Positions 35,080 through 43,964 of a stretch of DNA of 64,000 nt are shown here, in pieces. The DNA comes from Radicibacter daui (GTDB taxonomy: Bacteria > Pseudomonadota > Alphaproteobacteria > Radicibacterales > Radicibacteraceae). The DNA is taken from positions 1,253,501-1,317,500 of the forward strand of contig CP131056.1 of the NCBI GenBank assembly GCA_030657355.1, given 5' to 3'. Position 1 is the stretch's first letter. Each line of letters begins with the position of its first letter. The notes under the pieces were generated by a model. That model had not been told where the DNA came from. It did no database searches and saw nothing but the letters and a program-made list of their open reading frames with translations. A program made the translations under genes and the position numbers.

Positions 35080-36005
35080 GGCGGGCTGGCGGTTTGGCCG
35101 ACCGTATCAAGTACGGCCGCAATGAAGTCGGGCAGGGCTTTGAAATTCTGCGGCCGCCGGAGCAAATAGTGCTGAACCTTAGGAGCGATGCGCCCGACAT
35201 CCAGAAACAGGCGCTGTTCCAGCCCCATCCGTTGGGCTGCATGCAGGCGGTAGATCTGTGCCCGTGTCGCCTGGATTGCCGGAAAACCGGCAAGCCGCTC
35301 GACGACCGGTTTACCGGGAAGGCGGTGGACTCTCAGATGGAAGATTGTATCGAGCGGACGCGGCTCGGGCAGGAACTCCGTTCCGACGGTTCTTTCGAAC
35401 TTTTCCAGCTCCTCGCTTGAGCGGATATGCCGGCCCGGCACAAGATCGAGCGCGGAGAGGCTGTCCTGCCACAATCCTTGCCGGGGCAGGGCCGGCATTA
35501 CCATGGGGCCGTCCGGGGCGTGAGTGTCAATGACGGATACGTCATCGGCCAGCAGCCGGAAGCCCCGCCGCGACAGGGCCGCCGCCAGGGTCGATTTGCC
35601 GGTGCCGGAATCGCCGGCAAAAGCCACGGCACGGCCTGCGATTTCAACGCAGGCTGCATGCAGCGGAAACCGGCCGCGCTGATGGCAAAGCACGCCGAAC
35701 ACGGTACCGGACATGAACAGGGCAACATCCTGTTCCGTCCCTTCCGGTTCCGCTGAAACCGTGATGCGGTTGCCGTCTTCGATCAGGTAGGCCGCAATTC
35801 CGCGCATGGCATAACGGGCGGTCATTGCTCCTGCCACCTGAAGGAACGGACCCTGATAGGTGGTTCCGGCAAGCGTTTCCGGTACCGGTCCCTTGCGGAT
35901 TTCTACATCGGCCGGTGCATCCTGCGGTCCCGGCCAGGGGAGAAAGCCCGGAAGCCGGATATCGCTGTCGAGGTGCAGGCCATAGGCGTAGTAGTGGAAT
36001 GTCAT
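35076..36005 (-). CDS. HPr-kinase-like protein of a lasso-type cluster
   Basis: A 309-residue protein. The N-terminal half (YAYGLHLDSDIRLPGF) is the lead domain seen in RiPP-associated kinases. The P-loop is G-D-S-G-T-G-K-S-T (131-139), followed by RLLADDVSVI (about 150-159), the HprK-type second motif. In paeninodin-type lasso clusters, such kinases phosphorylate the C-terminal Ser of the precursor. The candidate precursor here ends in Ser-Ser, which agrees. It is translationally coupled to the sulfotransferase gene and follows the PqqD-like gene by 18 bases. Confidence 0.75.
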   Translation of the reverse strand: MTFHYYAYGLHLDSDIRLPGFLPWPGPQDAPADVEIRKGPVPETLAGTTYQGPFLQVAGAMTARYAMRGIAAYLIEDGNRITVSAEPEGTEQDVALFMSGTVFGVLCHQRGRFPLHAACVEIAGRAVAFAGDSGTGKSTLAAALSRRGFRLLADDVSVIDTHAPDGPMVMPALPRQGLWQDSLSALDLVPGRHIRSSEELEKFERTVGTEFLPEPRPLDTIFHLRVHRLPGKPVVERLAGFPAIQATRAQIYRLHAAQRMGLEQRLFLDVGRIAPKVQHYLLRRPQNFKALPDFIAAVLDTVGQTASPP

Positions 36006-36023
36006 CGCGTGTGTTCGCGCGCC

Positions 36024-36299
36024 TCAGACGATGCGGACGAGATCGGCCTCGACCATCTTGCGGGTAATCTCCAGGACATCGCGCTCGATCTCCTCTCGCG
36101 GGGCGTCGAACACTTCCACCAGCTCGTCGCACAGTTCGCCAAGCCGCTTGGCCGTCTCAAGCCGGCGCAGCGCCTCTGCCGCCGTCTCGTTGAGGTTGAG
36201 ATAGACGCTGTTTTCCGTGTCGAGGATGACCATTTCGCCATCAGCGGAAACGGAGAGCAGGTCTGGCCTGGCCTGCACCCTGTCGTTCAACCCCAGCAT
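36024..36299 (-). CDS. PqqD-like RiPP recognition element
   Basis: A 91-residue PqqD-family protein (winged helix of three strands and helices: GEMVILDTENSVYLNLNETAAE, then CDELVEVFDAPREEIERDV). Stand-alone proteins of this kind bind the leader of lasso-peptide precursors and present it to the processing enzymes. Its start overlaps the stop of the upstream six-cysteine gene (TAATG), so those two are coupled. Usually this protein works with a B2-type peptidase, and none is found nearby. Confidence 0.85.
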   Translation of the reverse strand: MLGLNDRVQARPDLLSVSADGEMVILDTENSVYLNLNETAAEALRRLETAKRLGELCDELVEVFDAPREEIERDVLEITRKMVEADLVRIV

Positions 36300-37111
36300 T
36301 ACGCTTTCCTTCCTGCCCCGTCGTCTTCCGGACTGTCGACATCGTAGGCGACCGGGTCGAACCGCAAGCCTTTGCCGCCGTTAAAGTCTTTATAGGTCTC
36401 ATCCCCTATTTGGAAGGCAATTTGGATCAGGCGGAGCAGGGCGGCGGCATCGCGTTTTGCCTTGGGGTGGAGCGGTGGCGGCGGCGCGCGATACAGGGCG
36501 GCCAGCTCCTGTTCTATCGCCTCCAGGGCCGGGTCGAAACTGTAGCGATCCGAGGGGCCGCAGGACTGTTCGTAATTGGTGCAGCCGCGCCGGATTTCCA
36601 TGCGGATGGCGGTGCCAAGGGTTGGTTCGGTGTCTATGGCGGTGCGCAGATCCCGATGAAGTTGCCGTGCCATCTCCAGACCATCGGCGTAGACGACGCC
36701 GAGATAGGTGTTGGGGGTACGGGCGTCCAGCGCCTCGTTGCGGACTTTGGTCGAGCAGGGAAGCGGTTCGAAAATACGTTTGAGTGCCATGAGGCCGCGT
36801 AAATCGGCAGGCCAGACGAGAATCTTGTAGCAGGACCGGCAGCCATGAGGCACCTGCGCACCGCCATAGGCGGCCTTGAACAGGAAGTCATTCAGGAACT
36901 GGCAAGGCGGGGGCGAAGGACCATACTTGATCAGTGTGGGCGTGTCGCTGGTCAGCAGGGATGTGCCTGGGTTCGGCGCAAGCCGGTACCGGCCATCCTC
37001 ATCCACAACGATCCGGCCTTCTGCCATGGCGCGATCCAGATTTTCCTGAATGGTGCGCCCTGCAACCCTGAAGGAGGCCGTTTGCGGGCTGATCACTGGT
37101 TTTGTCCCCAC
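36299..37111 (-). CDS. Six-cysteine protein of unknown function in the lasso-type operon
   Basis: A 270-residue protein that opens the operon with the PqqD, kinase and sulfotransferase genes. I do not recognise its family. It has six cysteines (70, 91, 94, 119, 177, 184); H89-G-C91-R-S-C94 looks like part of a metal or Fe-S site, and RRGCTNYEQSCGPSDRYSFDP is a second striking block. There is no signal peptide or membrane helix, and the C-terminus is acidic. It lacks the Cys-His-Asp blocks of B2 transglutaminase-like peptidases. Coupling to the RRE gene suggests a role with the precursor, such as maturation or binding. Confidence 0.6.
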   Translation of the reverse strand: MGTKPVISPQTASFRVAGRTIQENLDRAMAEGRIVVDEDGRYRLAPNPGTSLLTSDTPTLIKYGPSPPPCQFLNDFLFKAAYGGAQVPHGCRSCYKILVWPADLRGLMALKRIFEPLPCSTKVRNEALDARTPNTYLGVVYADGLEMARQLHRDLRTAIDTEPTLGTAIRMEIRRGCTNYEQSCGPSDRYSFDPALEAIEQELAALYRAPPPPLHPKAKRDAAALLRLIQIAFQIGDETYKDFNGGKGLRFDPVAYDVDSPEDDGAGRKA

Positions 37112-37283
37112 CGTTTTTGCCTCATCTTCATTCCGGGCTCGGGCGTCAAACCATCGCGGCCGTTTCTGAGCGGTGCCGCTCGATCATTGTTAGGGGATTT
37201 TAAGCGGCCTTGCCCGGAGGGCACAAGCGCCGCTACGGGCAGTCGCGGCGAGGGCGATTGCTGGCGGATAACTCCTGGAATGA

Positions 37284-37315
37284 GAAAAGGCGAACCCTGA
37301 GGGTCCGCCTTTTTT
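37284..37315 (-). terminator. Terminator of the D,D-carboxypeptidase gene
   Basis: AAAAGGCG-AACCC and GGGT-CCGCCTTTT form an interrupted stem that ends in a T run on both strands. It lies 30 bases past the stop of the minus-strand carboxypeptidase gene. Confidence 0.8.
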
Positions 37316-37344
37316 GTTCGTACCGGTCGGAAAGGAGCAGGGGG

Positions 37345-38664
37345 TCAGCCCTGATCGTCCTTCATGACCAGGCAGTCATTGCCAACGCGCTTCAACTGGC
37401 GGCAGGCCTGCAGGGCTTCGGCCTGGTTGAGGCCGATGAAGCGGGCGCGGTAGATGTATTTGCCGCTCTTGAGCTTGCCCGGAACCACCTTGGGCTCGAA
37501 GGCGCCCAGGGTCGCCACCTTGCGGTGGGCGGTATCCAGCGCGCTGTTGCCGGAGGCACGGTCGCCGAAGGCGCCGATCTGGATCATGTAGGGGTCGTCC
37601 ACCTCGGCATCGAAGGAACCGACCGGACGCGGCGGCGGCATCACGATGCTGGTATCGGCGCTGGCGACATCGAAGCTCCTGAGCTGCGGGGCCGGGGCCT
37701 GCCTGGCCACCGTCTCGTCGATGGTGCTCTGGGCACGTTCGACCGGCAGCGGCACGGCAGCCGCAGGGGCGGCGCTCGCCATCTGGGTGACCGGCAGCGA
37801 CGGCGAGGTGCCGACCTTGTTCCACGAAGCGTCGAGCAGCTGGGCCATCTGCTTGTCGCGGATGTTGGCGGTCGGGCCACCCATCACCACGCCCACGAGG
37901 CGGCGGCCGTCACGCACGGCGGAGGAGGCGAGGTTGAAGCCCGAAGCACCGATGAAACCGGTCTTGAGCCCGTCCATGCCGTCATAGGAGAGCATCAGGT
38001 GGTTGTGCGTGGTAATGCGCACGCCGGCCACCGTCGCTTCGGTATCGGAGAAGTAGTGATAGAACTGCGGGAAATCATGGATCAGCGCCCGCGACAGCGT
38101 CGCGAGGTCGCGTGCCGTGGTCTTCTGGCGCGAGTTCGGCAGGCCGCTGGCGTTGGCGAAGGTGGTGCGGCTCATGCCCATGCGGCGCGCCTGCTGGGTC
38201 ATCAGCTGCGCGAAGGCCGGCTCGCTGCCGCCCAGATTCTCGCCCACCACGACGGCGATGTCGTTGGCGGACTTGATGGTCAGGGCATGGATGGCTTCTT
38301 CCACCGTCAGCGTGCGGCCCGGGGCAATGCCGATCTTGGACGGCGCCTGGGCAGCAGCGTGGGAAGAAACCTTGAACGGGGTGGAGAGCGAGACCTGCTT
38401 GTGCTGCAGCGCATCGAACAGCAGGTAAAGCGTCATCATCTTGGTGAGCGAGGCCGGGTAGCGCGGCTCATCGGCGTTGCTTTCCGCCAGCACGCGGCCG
38501 GTGGCGTAGTCGATGATAATCGAGGCATCGCGTGCCGGCTGCGTCACCGGCTTTTTCTTGGCGGCCTCTGCCGGGCCGGAAAGGCTGAGAGTAAGGGCAA
38601 GGATGGTTGAAAGGACCAGGACGAAGACGCCCCGTTGGCTACGGCGATTAAGTGTCAGTGCCAA
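37345..38664 (-). CDS. D-alanyl-D-alanine carboxypeptidase with C-terminal SPOR domain
   Basis: A 439-residue periplasmic enzyme that trims the terminal D-Ala of peptidoglycan stem peptides. A signal peptide spans about 1-34 (PAEAA). The three active-site motifs are S72-L-T-K75, S132-A-N134 and K234-T-G236. A Pro-rich linker leads to a SPOR domain (about 350-435, MIQIGAFGDRASGNSALDTA onward), which targets denuded septal glycan. The only in-frame start near the signal peptide is TTG at 38664, with GAGGGG at good spacing. The SPOR fusion is common in alphaproteobacteria. Confidence 0.92.
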   Translation of the reverse strand: MALTLNRRSQRGVFVLVLSTILALTLSLSGPAEAAKKKPVTQPARDASIIIDYATGRVLAESNADEPRYPASLTKMMTLYLLFDALQHKQVSLSTPFKVSSHAAAQAPSKIGIAPGRTLTVEEAIHALTIKSANDIAVVVGENLGGSEPAFAQLMTQQARRMGMSRTTFANASGLPNSRQKTTARDLATLSRALIHDFPQFYHYFSDTEATVAGVRITTHNHLMLSYDGMDGLKTGFIGASGFNLASSAVRDGRRLVGVVMGGPTANIRDKQMAQLLDASWNKVGTSPSLPVTQMASAAPAAAVPLPVERAQSTIDETVARQAPAPQLRSFDVASADTSIVMPPPRPVGSFDAEVDDPYMIQIGAFGDRASGNSALDTAHRKVATLGAFEPKVVPGKLKSGKYIYRARFIGLNQAEALQACRQLKRVGNDCLVMKDDQG

Positions 38665-38915
38665 GGCGGCATCCCCTCTTTAACGATAGTCCTGAACCCG
38701 TATCCCGACCCATGCCCGGGTGGTGCCCAATTCCTGCTTTTCTGGAGCCACTATAAAAACCAATGATTCCAGTGTCTAGGCCTGCATTGTTCACACAACG
38801 CAGGAAAAAATCAAGAACCTGCCGCAATTATGGCAAGAGAAATTTGCCAAGCGGTTAACGCCATGTGTTCATCTTGAGGTCGGGCCGGCGGGTCAGGTGC
38901 CGGCCACCCGGCACA

Positions 38916-39692
38916 TCACTGCTGGTCGGAGACCAGCGTCAGCCCGGGGCCATTGCCGGCAGCGGGACGCGGGTTCGGCAGCAGCGGCTCCATCCAGCCG
39001 CCCTCGGGCATGCTGGCCACCAGAGCCTTGATATTGCTGTTCCACCACTGGCGCTGCTCGACCATGTCATCGGCCTCGAACTGGGCCTGGCGCCAAGTGC
39101 GATCCTTGCTCATGCAAAGGATATCAAGCGGATAGCCGACATCGGACGCGCTGACGCGCGTGCTGTCAAAGCTGAGATAGGCGATCTTCAGCGCCATGGT
39201 CAGCGGCGTTTCCGGCGTCAGCGCCCGGTCCACTATCGGCTTGCCATAGGGGGTCGCGCCGATGGTGAAGTAGGGCGTGCGCTCATCCACGGCCACCCAG
39301 TTGCCTTCCGGATAGACCATGAAGAGCTGCGGTTCCTTGTCGTCTGCCAGCTGCCCGCCGATGATGGCGTGCAGGTTGAAGGGCAGGTTCGATTCCTCGA
39401 GGAACGAGCGGTCCTCCTCCGCCACCCTGCGCAAGATGCGACAATATGCGTTAAGCGCGTCCAGCACGGTATCGTAAGGCAGGGCACCGCCGTCATTCAT
39501 CTCGCGCTTCCAGTAGGCGAGCACCTTGTCGCGCACGCTGCGCAGCCCCGAGCTCATGAAGAAGATGCGGTTCTTGCCTTCGCCAAGCAGCACGACCTTG
39601 CGGGCCACGGTTACCTGCGTGCCGGCGGTGATGCGTCCATCCGCCAGAACCACAAGGCCTTCATTGATCTTCATGCCGAGGCAGTAGGTCAT
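38916..39692 (-). CDS. Anbu-type proteasome-like peptidase
   Basis: A 258-residue Ntn-hydrolase. After removal of Met1 the chain begins with Thr2, the presumed nucleophile (TYCLGMKINEGLVVLADGR). Asp18 takes the place of the proteasome Asp17, and a Lys follows at 32. This opening is diagnostic for Anbu (ancestral beta-subunit) proteins, which form large helical rings. Anbu usually sits with ATP-grasp, alpha-E and transglutaminase-like genes, but none of these is adjacent. The ATG at 39692 is chosen because the mature N-terminus must be Thr. Confidence 0.88.
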   Translation of the reverse strand: MTYCLGMKINEGLVVLADGRITAGTQVTVARKVVLLGEGKNRIFFMSSGLRSVRDKVLAYWKREMNDGGALPYDTVLDALNAYCRILRRVAEEDRSFLEESNLPFNLHAIIGGQLADDKEPQLFMVYPEGNWVAVDERTPYFTIGATPYGKPIVDRALTPETPLTMALKIAYLSFDSTRVSASDVGYPLDILCMSKDRTWRQAQFEADDMVEQRQWWNSNIKALVASMPEGGWMEPLLPNPRPAAGNGPGLTLVSDQQ

Positions 39693-40063
39693 CTTGACCG
39701 CTTTCCAGTGAGGGAGAGGGACCGGTCCAGGTCGGTCCATCCAGAGTATGTCCGCCACCTTGCCGCAGCTTGCAGGATAGTTGCACCAAAAAAGTGGGAT
39801 AGTAACCGCATGGGTAATCACCACCTTGGGCTGGTGGCCGGCGTGCGCCTTTCGCAGGCTGGTGAAGAGCTTATTGTGCAGTGCACAAAATTATTGACAA
39901 ATGGCCGAAATCGTCGGCATATTTCCTTATATTGCGATGCAACAAATCTGTGACAGGCAGTGCATCGCCCGGCCCGTCGGTTTCCCCGCCTCCTGAAGGC
40001 CCGGCAGCCGTCGCGCCCATCTGGCAATCGAGCCAAACCTGACCTTCCGGAGGAGTTTGCGAC
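39693..40063. other. Intergenic region between the Anbu gene and the phasin gene
   Basis: About 370 bases between divergent genes. The phasin promoter and two TGC-containing palindromes lie at 39874-39942. The rest shows no coding signal. The Anbu promoter should also lie here but has no clear match. Confidence 0.5.
39874..39942 (+). promoter_or_regulatory. Phasin promoter with two candidate PhaR-type operators
   Basis: A palindrome TTGTGCA-G-TGCACAA lies at 39874-39888. A strong sigma-70-like promoter follows: TTGACA at 39894-39899, 17 bases, then GCATAT at 39917-39922. A second palindrome TTGC-GAT-GCAA lies at 39932-39942, near the expected start of transcription. The first contains a sequence that fits TGCRNYGCASMA, the motif I recall for rhizobial PhaR repressors. 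Confidence 0.55.
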
Positions 40064-40762
40064 ATGGCCACCAATACCCCCGCTACCGCCGCCACCGATG
40101 CGGCCGCCGACACCGTTATCGAGACGGCCGCCAAGGCAACCCGTCCCGCTGCCAGGGCCGCCGAGGCGGTGACCAAGACAACCCGCAAGATGGTGGCGGT
40201 CGAGACCGCTGCCGCCCAGGCTGCCGTCGATAATGTCGAGGCCGCGATGGAAGCGGCACGCGAGACGATGACCCGGCAGTTCGAGCAGTCCGTCGAACTG
40301 GCCCGCCAGCAGCTTGACCGCCTGCGCCAGCAGGTGGAGCAGAATGTCGCCGTCAGCCGCGAGCAGGCCGATACCCTGCGTGCGCAGGTGGACAAGTCCG
40401 CCAAGAGCCTGTTTGCCGGCGCCGGTTATGTCGGTGCTGCCGGCCGCGAGGGGCTGGAGGCAGTGACAAAATCCGGCGCCATCTGGAGCAAGGGCTTCGA
40501 CGAGATCGGTGCGGCGATGGTCAAGTTCGCTGAAGCGTCGCTCGATCTCCAGGTCGAAACCTTCCGTTCCCTGCTCGGTGCCCACAGCCTGCGCGAGGTG
40601 TTTGACCTGCAGAGCGCCTATGCCCGCTCCAGCTTCGACAGTCTTATGAGCGAAGGCACGAAGCTCGGCGAAAATATGGTCAGCCTTTCTACCGCCGCCA
40701 GCGAACCGCTTACCGATCAGGTGACGGTGCTGGTCGATCTCTGGTCGAAGAAGGCCGCCTGA
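40064..40762 (+). CDS. Phasin-family protein
   Basis: A 232-residue granule-associated protein for polyhydroxyalkanoate inclusions. An Ala/Thr-rich N-terminus of about 40 residues precedes a long amphipathic helical part (about 45-230). The phasin core is AIWSKGFDEIGAAMVKFAEASLDLQVETFRSLL. The dense Ala, Glu and Gln content predicts coiled coils. Palindromes upstream fit control by a PhaR-like repressor that senses polymer. No polymer synthase gene is in the window. Confidence 0.85.
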   Translation: MATNTPATAATDAAADTVIETAAKATRPAARAAEAVTKTTRKMVAVETAAAQAAVDNVEAAMEAARETMTRQFEQSVELARQQLDRLRQQVEQNVAVSREQADTLRAQVDKSAKSLFAGAGYVGAAGREGLEAVTKSGAIWSKGFDEIGAAMVKFAEASLDLQVETFRSLLGAHSLREVFDLQSAYARSSFDSLMSEGTKLGENMVSLSTAASEPLTDQVTVLVDLWSKKAA

Positions 40763-40834
40763 TCCGCCTTGCCCGCAGGTATCTTGCCGGGCTGGCTGGC
40801 CGGGCAAGGTTGCGGGCCGAGGGGTTTTGTCAGC

Positions 40835-40871
40835 AAGGGCGCCTTTCCGGTTTCGGGAGGGCGCCTTTTTT
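40835..40871 (+). terminator. Terminator of the phasin gene
   Basis: AAGGGCGCC and GGGCGCCTT form a stem over a 15-base loop, followed by a run of T. It starts about 70 bases after the phasin stop. Confidence 0.8.
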
Positions 40872-41153
40872 GTCTTTGGGAGGGGCACCGGATGCACCGC
40901 GGCGGCATCCTTCGGGGTGCCGCGGCTATGCTTAGGGAGAGCTTGTTCACACAGACATTTTGGGGTGCTCTTTTAATCGTGCCCGGTTCACCTAAATCAT
41001 GTTGGTATCGTGGTCAGCCGCCGGGGCTTCCTGCCTGAGATCGAAGGGTGAAGGGCAGCTCTTTCGCCCCCTGTTCAAGGGTGCCCGGCTTGGCTTACCA
41101 TGACCTTCTGAACCTGGCTGGCGGCCGCCAGTCCGGATGCGGGATCGAGAGTA

Positions 41154-41546
41154 ATGGAAGGCACAGCGGTAATGGTCGAAAGTCTCTCTGCCTCTGGCGT
41201 GGTGACGGCCTCTGGCGGAACGGACGGCGGTGGGTCGGATCGTAACGGCGATTCCGGCACCGGCGTCGTCATCAAGACGCGCGCCAAGACCAAGAAGCCG
41301 TCCATGTACAAGGTTCTCATGCTGAATGACGACTACACTCCCATGGAGTTCGTCGTTCATGTTCTGGAGCGGTTTTTCAACAAGAGTGGTGAGGAAGCCA
41401 CCCAGATTATGTTGCATGTGCACCGGCGCGGTGTCGGCGTGTGCGGCGTGTTCACCTACGAGGTTGCCGAAACCAAGGTGAACCAGGTCATCGACCTCGC
41501 GCGTCAGCATCAGCATCCGTTGCAGTGTACCCTAGAGAAGGATTAG
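41154..41546 (+). CDS. clpS: ATP-dependent Clp protease adaptor ClpS
   Basis: A 130-residue adaptor that brings N-degron substrates to ClpA. After a 45-residue flexible tail, the ClpS core begins at [21 protein letters not shown]; the conserved N-D-D-Y-T-P and the following [19 protein letters not shown] build the pocket that binds the N-terminal residue. ATG 41154 and ATG 41172 are both possible; the second has GGAAGG upstream. The clpA gene follows after six bases, so the pair is co-expressed. Confidence 0.93.
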   Translation: MEGTAVMVESLSASGVVTASGGTDGGGSDRNGDSGTGVVIKTRAKTKKPSMYKVLMLNDDYTPMEFVVHVLERFFNKSGEEATQIMLHVHRRGVGVCGVFTYEVAETKVNQVIDLARQHQHPLQCTLEKD

Positions 41547-41552
41547 CGGCCC

Positions 41553-43856
41553 ATGCTTTCACGGAATCTGGAGCAGACACTGCATCGCGCCCTGGCGCTG
41601 GCGAATGATCGCCGCCATGAGTATGCGACGCTCGAGCATCTGCTGCTGGCCCTCACCGAGGACCAGGACGCGATCTCCGTGCTCAAGGCCTGCAACGTCG
41701 ATATCGGCAAGCTTTCCCGCGAACTCGGCGATTTCATCGACAACGAGATGGACGACATCGTCCTTACCCGTCCTGAAGATGCCAAGCCCACGGCCGGCTT
41801 CCAGCGCGTTCTCCAGCGCGCGGCCATCCACGTCCAGTCCTCGGGCCGGGAAGAAGTCACCGGCGCCAACGTCCTCGTCGCGCTGTTCTCCGAGCGCGAG
41901 AGCCACGCCGTCTATTTCCTGCAGGAGCAGGACATGACGCGTCTGGACGCGGTCAATTTCATCTCCCATGGCATCGCCAAGGCCCCGGGCTATGGCGAGA
42001 CCCGCCGTGTCTCCGGCGCGGAGGAAGAGACCGAAGGCGGTGAGAAAGTGGTCAAGAAGGGCCGCGAGGCGCTGGATGCCTATTGCGTGGACCTCAACAA
42101 GAAGGCGCGCCAGGGCAAGATCGATCCGCTCATCGGCCGCGAGAGCGAGGTGGAGCGCACCATCCAGGTGCTGTGCCGCCGCTCCAAGAACAATCCGCTC
42201 TTCGTCGGCGACCCCGGCGTGGGCAAGACGGCGATTGCCGAAGGCCTTGCCCGCCGCATCGTCAACAAGGAAGTGCCGGAAGTTCTGGCCGACTGCACCA
42301 TCTTCGCGCTCGATATGGGCTCGCTGCTCGCCGGTACCCGCTATCGCGGTGACTTTGAGGAGCGTCTCAAGGCGGTGATGACGGAGATGCAGTCCTATCC
42401 GGGCGCCATCCTCTTCATCGACGAAATCCACACCGTCATCGGTGCCGGCGCCACCTCCGGCGGCGCCATGGATGCGTCCAATCTCCTGAAGCCGGCGCTC
42501 GCCCAGGGCTCGCTGCGCTGCATCGGCTCCACCACCTACAAGGAATACCGCTCCTACTTCGAGAAGGACCGTGCCCTTGTGCGCCGCTTCCAGAAGATCG
42601 ACGTCAATGAACCGTCGATCCCGGATGCGATCAAGATCCTCGAGGGGCTCAAGCCCTATTACGAAGATCACCACAAGGTCCGTTACACCCACGATGCCAT
42701 CAAGACGGCGGTGGAGCTGTCGGCCCGCTATATCGGCGACCGCAAGCTGCCGGACAAGGCGATCGACGTGATCGACGAGGTCGGTGCCGCCCAGATGCTG
42801 CTGCCGGAATCGCGCCGCAAGAAGACCATCTCGGTCAAGGATATAGAAGCGGTGGTCGCCAAGATCGCCCGTATCCCGCCGAAGTCGGTCAGCCGCGACG
42901 ACAAGGAAATGCTGCAGACGCTGGAGCGCGACCTCAGCACCGTGGTCTATGGCCAGGACGAGGCGATCCGGCAGCTCTCCGCCGCCATCAAGCTTGCCCG
43001 TGCGGGCCTGCGCGAGCCGGAGAAGCCCATCGGCAGCTACCTCTTCTCCGGCCCGACCGGCGTCGGCAAAACCGAGGTGGCCAAGCAGCTCGCCCATCTG
43101 ATGGGGATCGAGCTCATCCGCTTCGACATGTCGGAATATATGGAGCGGCACACCGTCTCGCGGCTTATCGGTGCCCCGCCGGGTTATGTCGGTTTCGACC
43201 AGGGCGGCCTGCTCACCGATGCCGTCGACCAGCATCCGCACTGTATCCTGCTGCTCGACGAGATCGAGAAGGCGCATCCCGACCTCTACAACATCCTTCT
43301 GCAGGTGATGGACCACGGCAAGCTGACCGACCACACCGGCAAGAATGTCGATTTCCGCAACGTGGTTCTGATCATGACCACCAATGCGGGCGCCTCCGAC
43401 ATGCAGAAGCCGGCCATCGGCTTCGGCAGCCAGAAGCGCGAGGGCGAGGATCAGGAAGCCATCAAGAAGCTGTTCACGCCGGAATTCCGCAACCGTCTGG
43501 ATGCGACCATTCCGTTCGCCAGCCTGACCCCGGCGACCATCCAGCGTGTGGTCGACAAGTTCGTCATGCAGCTTGAAGCCCAGCTCACCGATCGCCAGAT
43601 CATCATCGAGCTGAGCGACGAGGCCCGTGGCTGGCTTGCCGAACGCGGTTATGACGAACTCTATGGTGCCCGCCCGCTGGGCCGGACGATCCAGGAGTAC
43701 ATCAAGAAGCCGCTTGCCGAGGAAATCCTCTTCGGCCGTCTCACCAAGGGCGGTACCGTCCGGGTCGAGATCAAGGACGACAAGCCTGCCTTCGTCTTCG
43801 TCGATCCGCCGAAGAACAAGGCCGGCAAGGGCTCCGTGCCCGAGATGGTCGAGTAA
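41553..43856 (+). CDS. clpA: Clp protease ATP-binding subunit ClpA
   Basis: A 767-residue AAA+ unfoldase that feeds substrates to ClpP. An N-terminal double repeat (about 1-145) binds ClpS. The first ATPase module has Walker A G-D-P-G-V-G-K-T (about 218-225) and LFIDEIH. The second has S-G-P-T-G-V-G-K-T and [12 protein letters not shown]. Near the end, [20 protein letters not shown] is typical. Length is normal. The start lies six bases after the clpS stop. Confidence 0.95.
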   Translation: MLSRNLEQTLHRALALANDRRHEYATLEHLLLALTEDQDAISVLKACNVDIGKLSRELGDFIDNEMDDIVLTRPEDAKPTAGFQRVLQRAAIHVQSSGREEVTGANVLVALFSERESHAVYFLQEQDMTRLDAVNFISHGIAKAPGYGETRRVSGAEEETEGGEKVVKKGREALDAYCVDLNKKARQGKIDPLIGRESEVERTIQVLCRRSKNNPLFVGDPGVGKTAIAEGLARRIVNKEVPEVLADCTIFALDMGSLLAGTRYRGDFEERLKAVMTEMQSYPGAILFIDEIHTVIGAGATSGGAMDASNLLKPALAQGSLRCIGSTTYKEYRSYFEKDRALVRRFQKIDVNEPSIPDAIKILEGLKPYYEDHHKVRYTHDAIKTAVELSARYIGDRKLPDKAIDVIDEVGAAQMLLPESRRKKTISVKDIEAVVAKIARIPPKSVSRDDKEMLQTLERDLSTVVYGQDEAIRQLSAAIKLARAGLREPEKPIGSYLFSGPTGVGKTEVAKQLAHLMGIELIRFDMSEYMERHTVSRLIGAPPGYVGFDQGGLLTDAVDQHPHCILLLDEIEKAHPDLYNILLQVMDHGKLTDHTGKNVDFRNVVLIMTTNAGASDMQKPAIGFGSQKREGEDQEAIKKLFTPEFRNRLDATIPFASLTPATIQRVVDKFVMQLEAQLTDRQIIIELSDEARGWLAERGYDELYGARPLGRTIQEYIKKPLAEEILFGRLTKGGTVRVEIKDDKPAFVFVDPPKNKAGKGSVPEMVE

Positions 43857-43862
43857 GACTTT

Positions 43863-43938
43863 CCACTGCCGGGCGCGATCGGCAGTGGATCGAAACCGGA
43901 AAAGCCCCTCGCGCCGAAGCGGTGCGGGGGGCTTTTTT
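43863..43938 (+). terminator. Double hairpin terminator of clpSA
   Basis: A first hairpin (CCACTGCCG/CGGCAGTGG, 43863-43889) is followed by a terminator stem, AAAAGCCCC against GGGGGCTTTTTT, ending near 43938. Confidence 0.8.
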
Positions 43939-43964
43939 ATTCTCTCAGGCGAAAGCGGGCTCCC

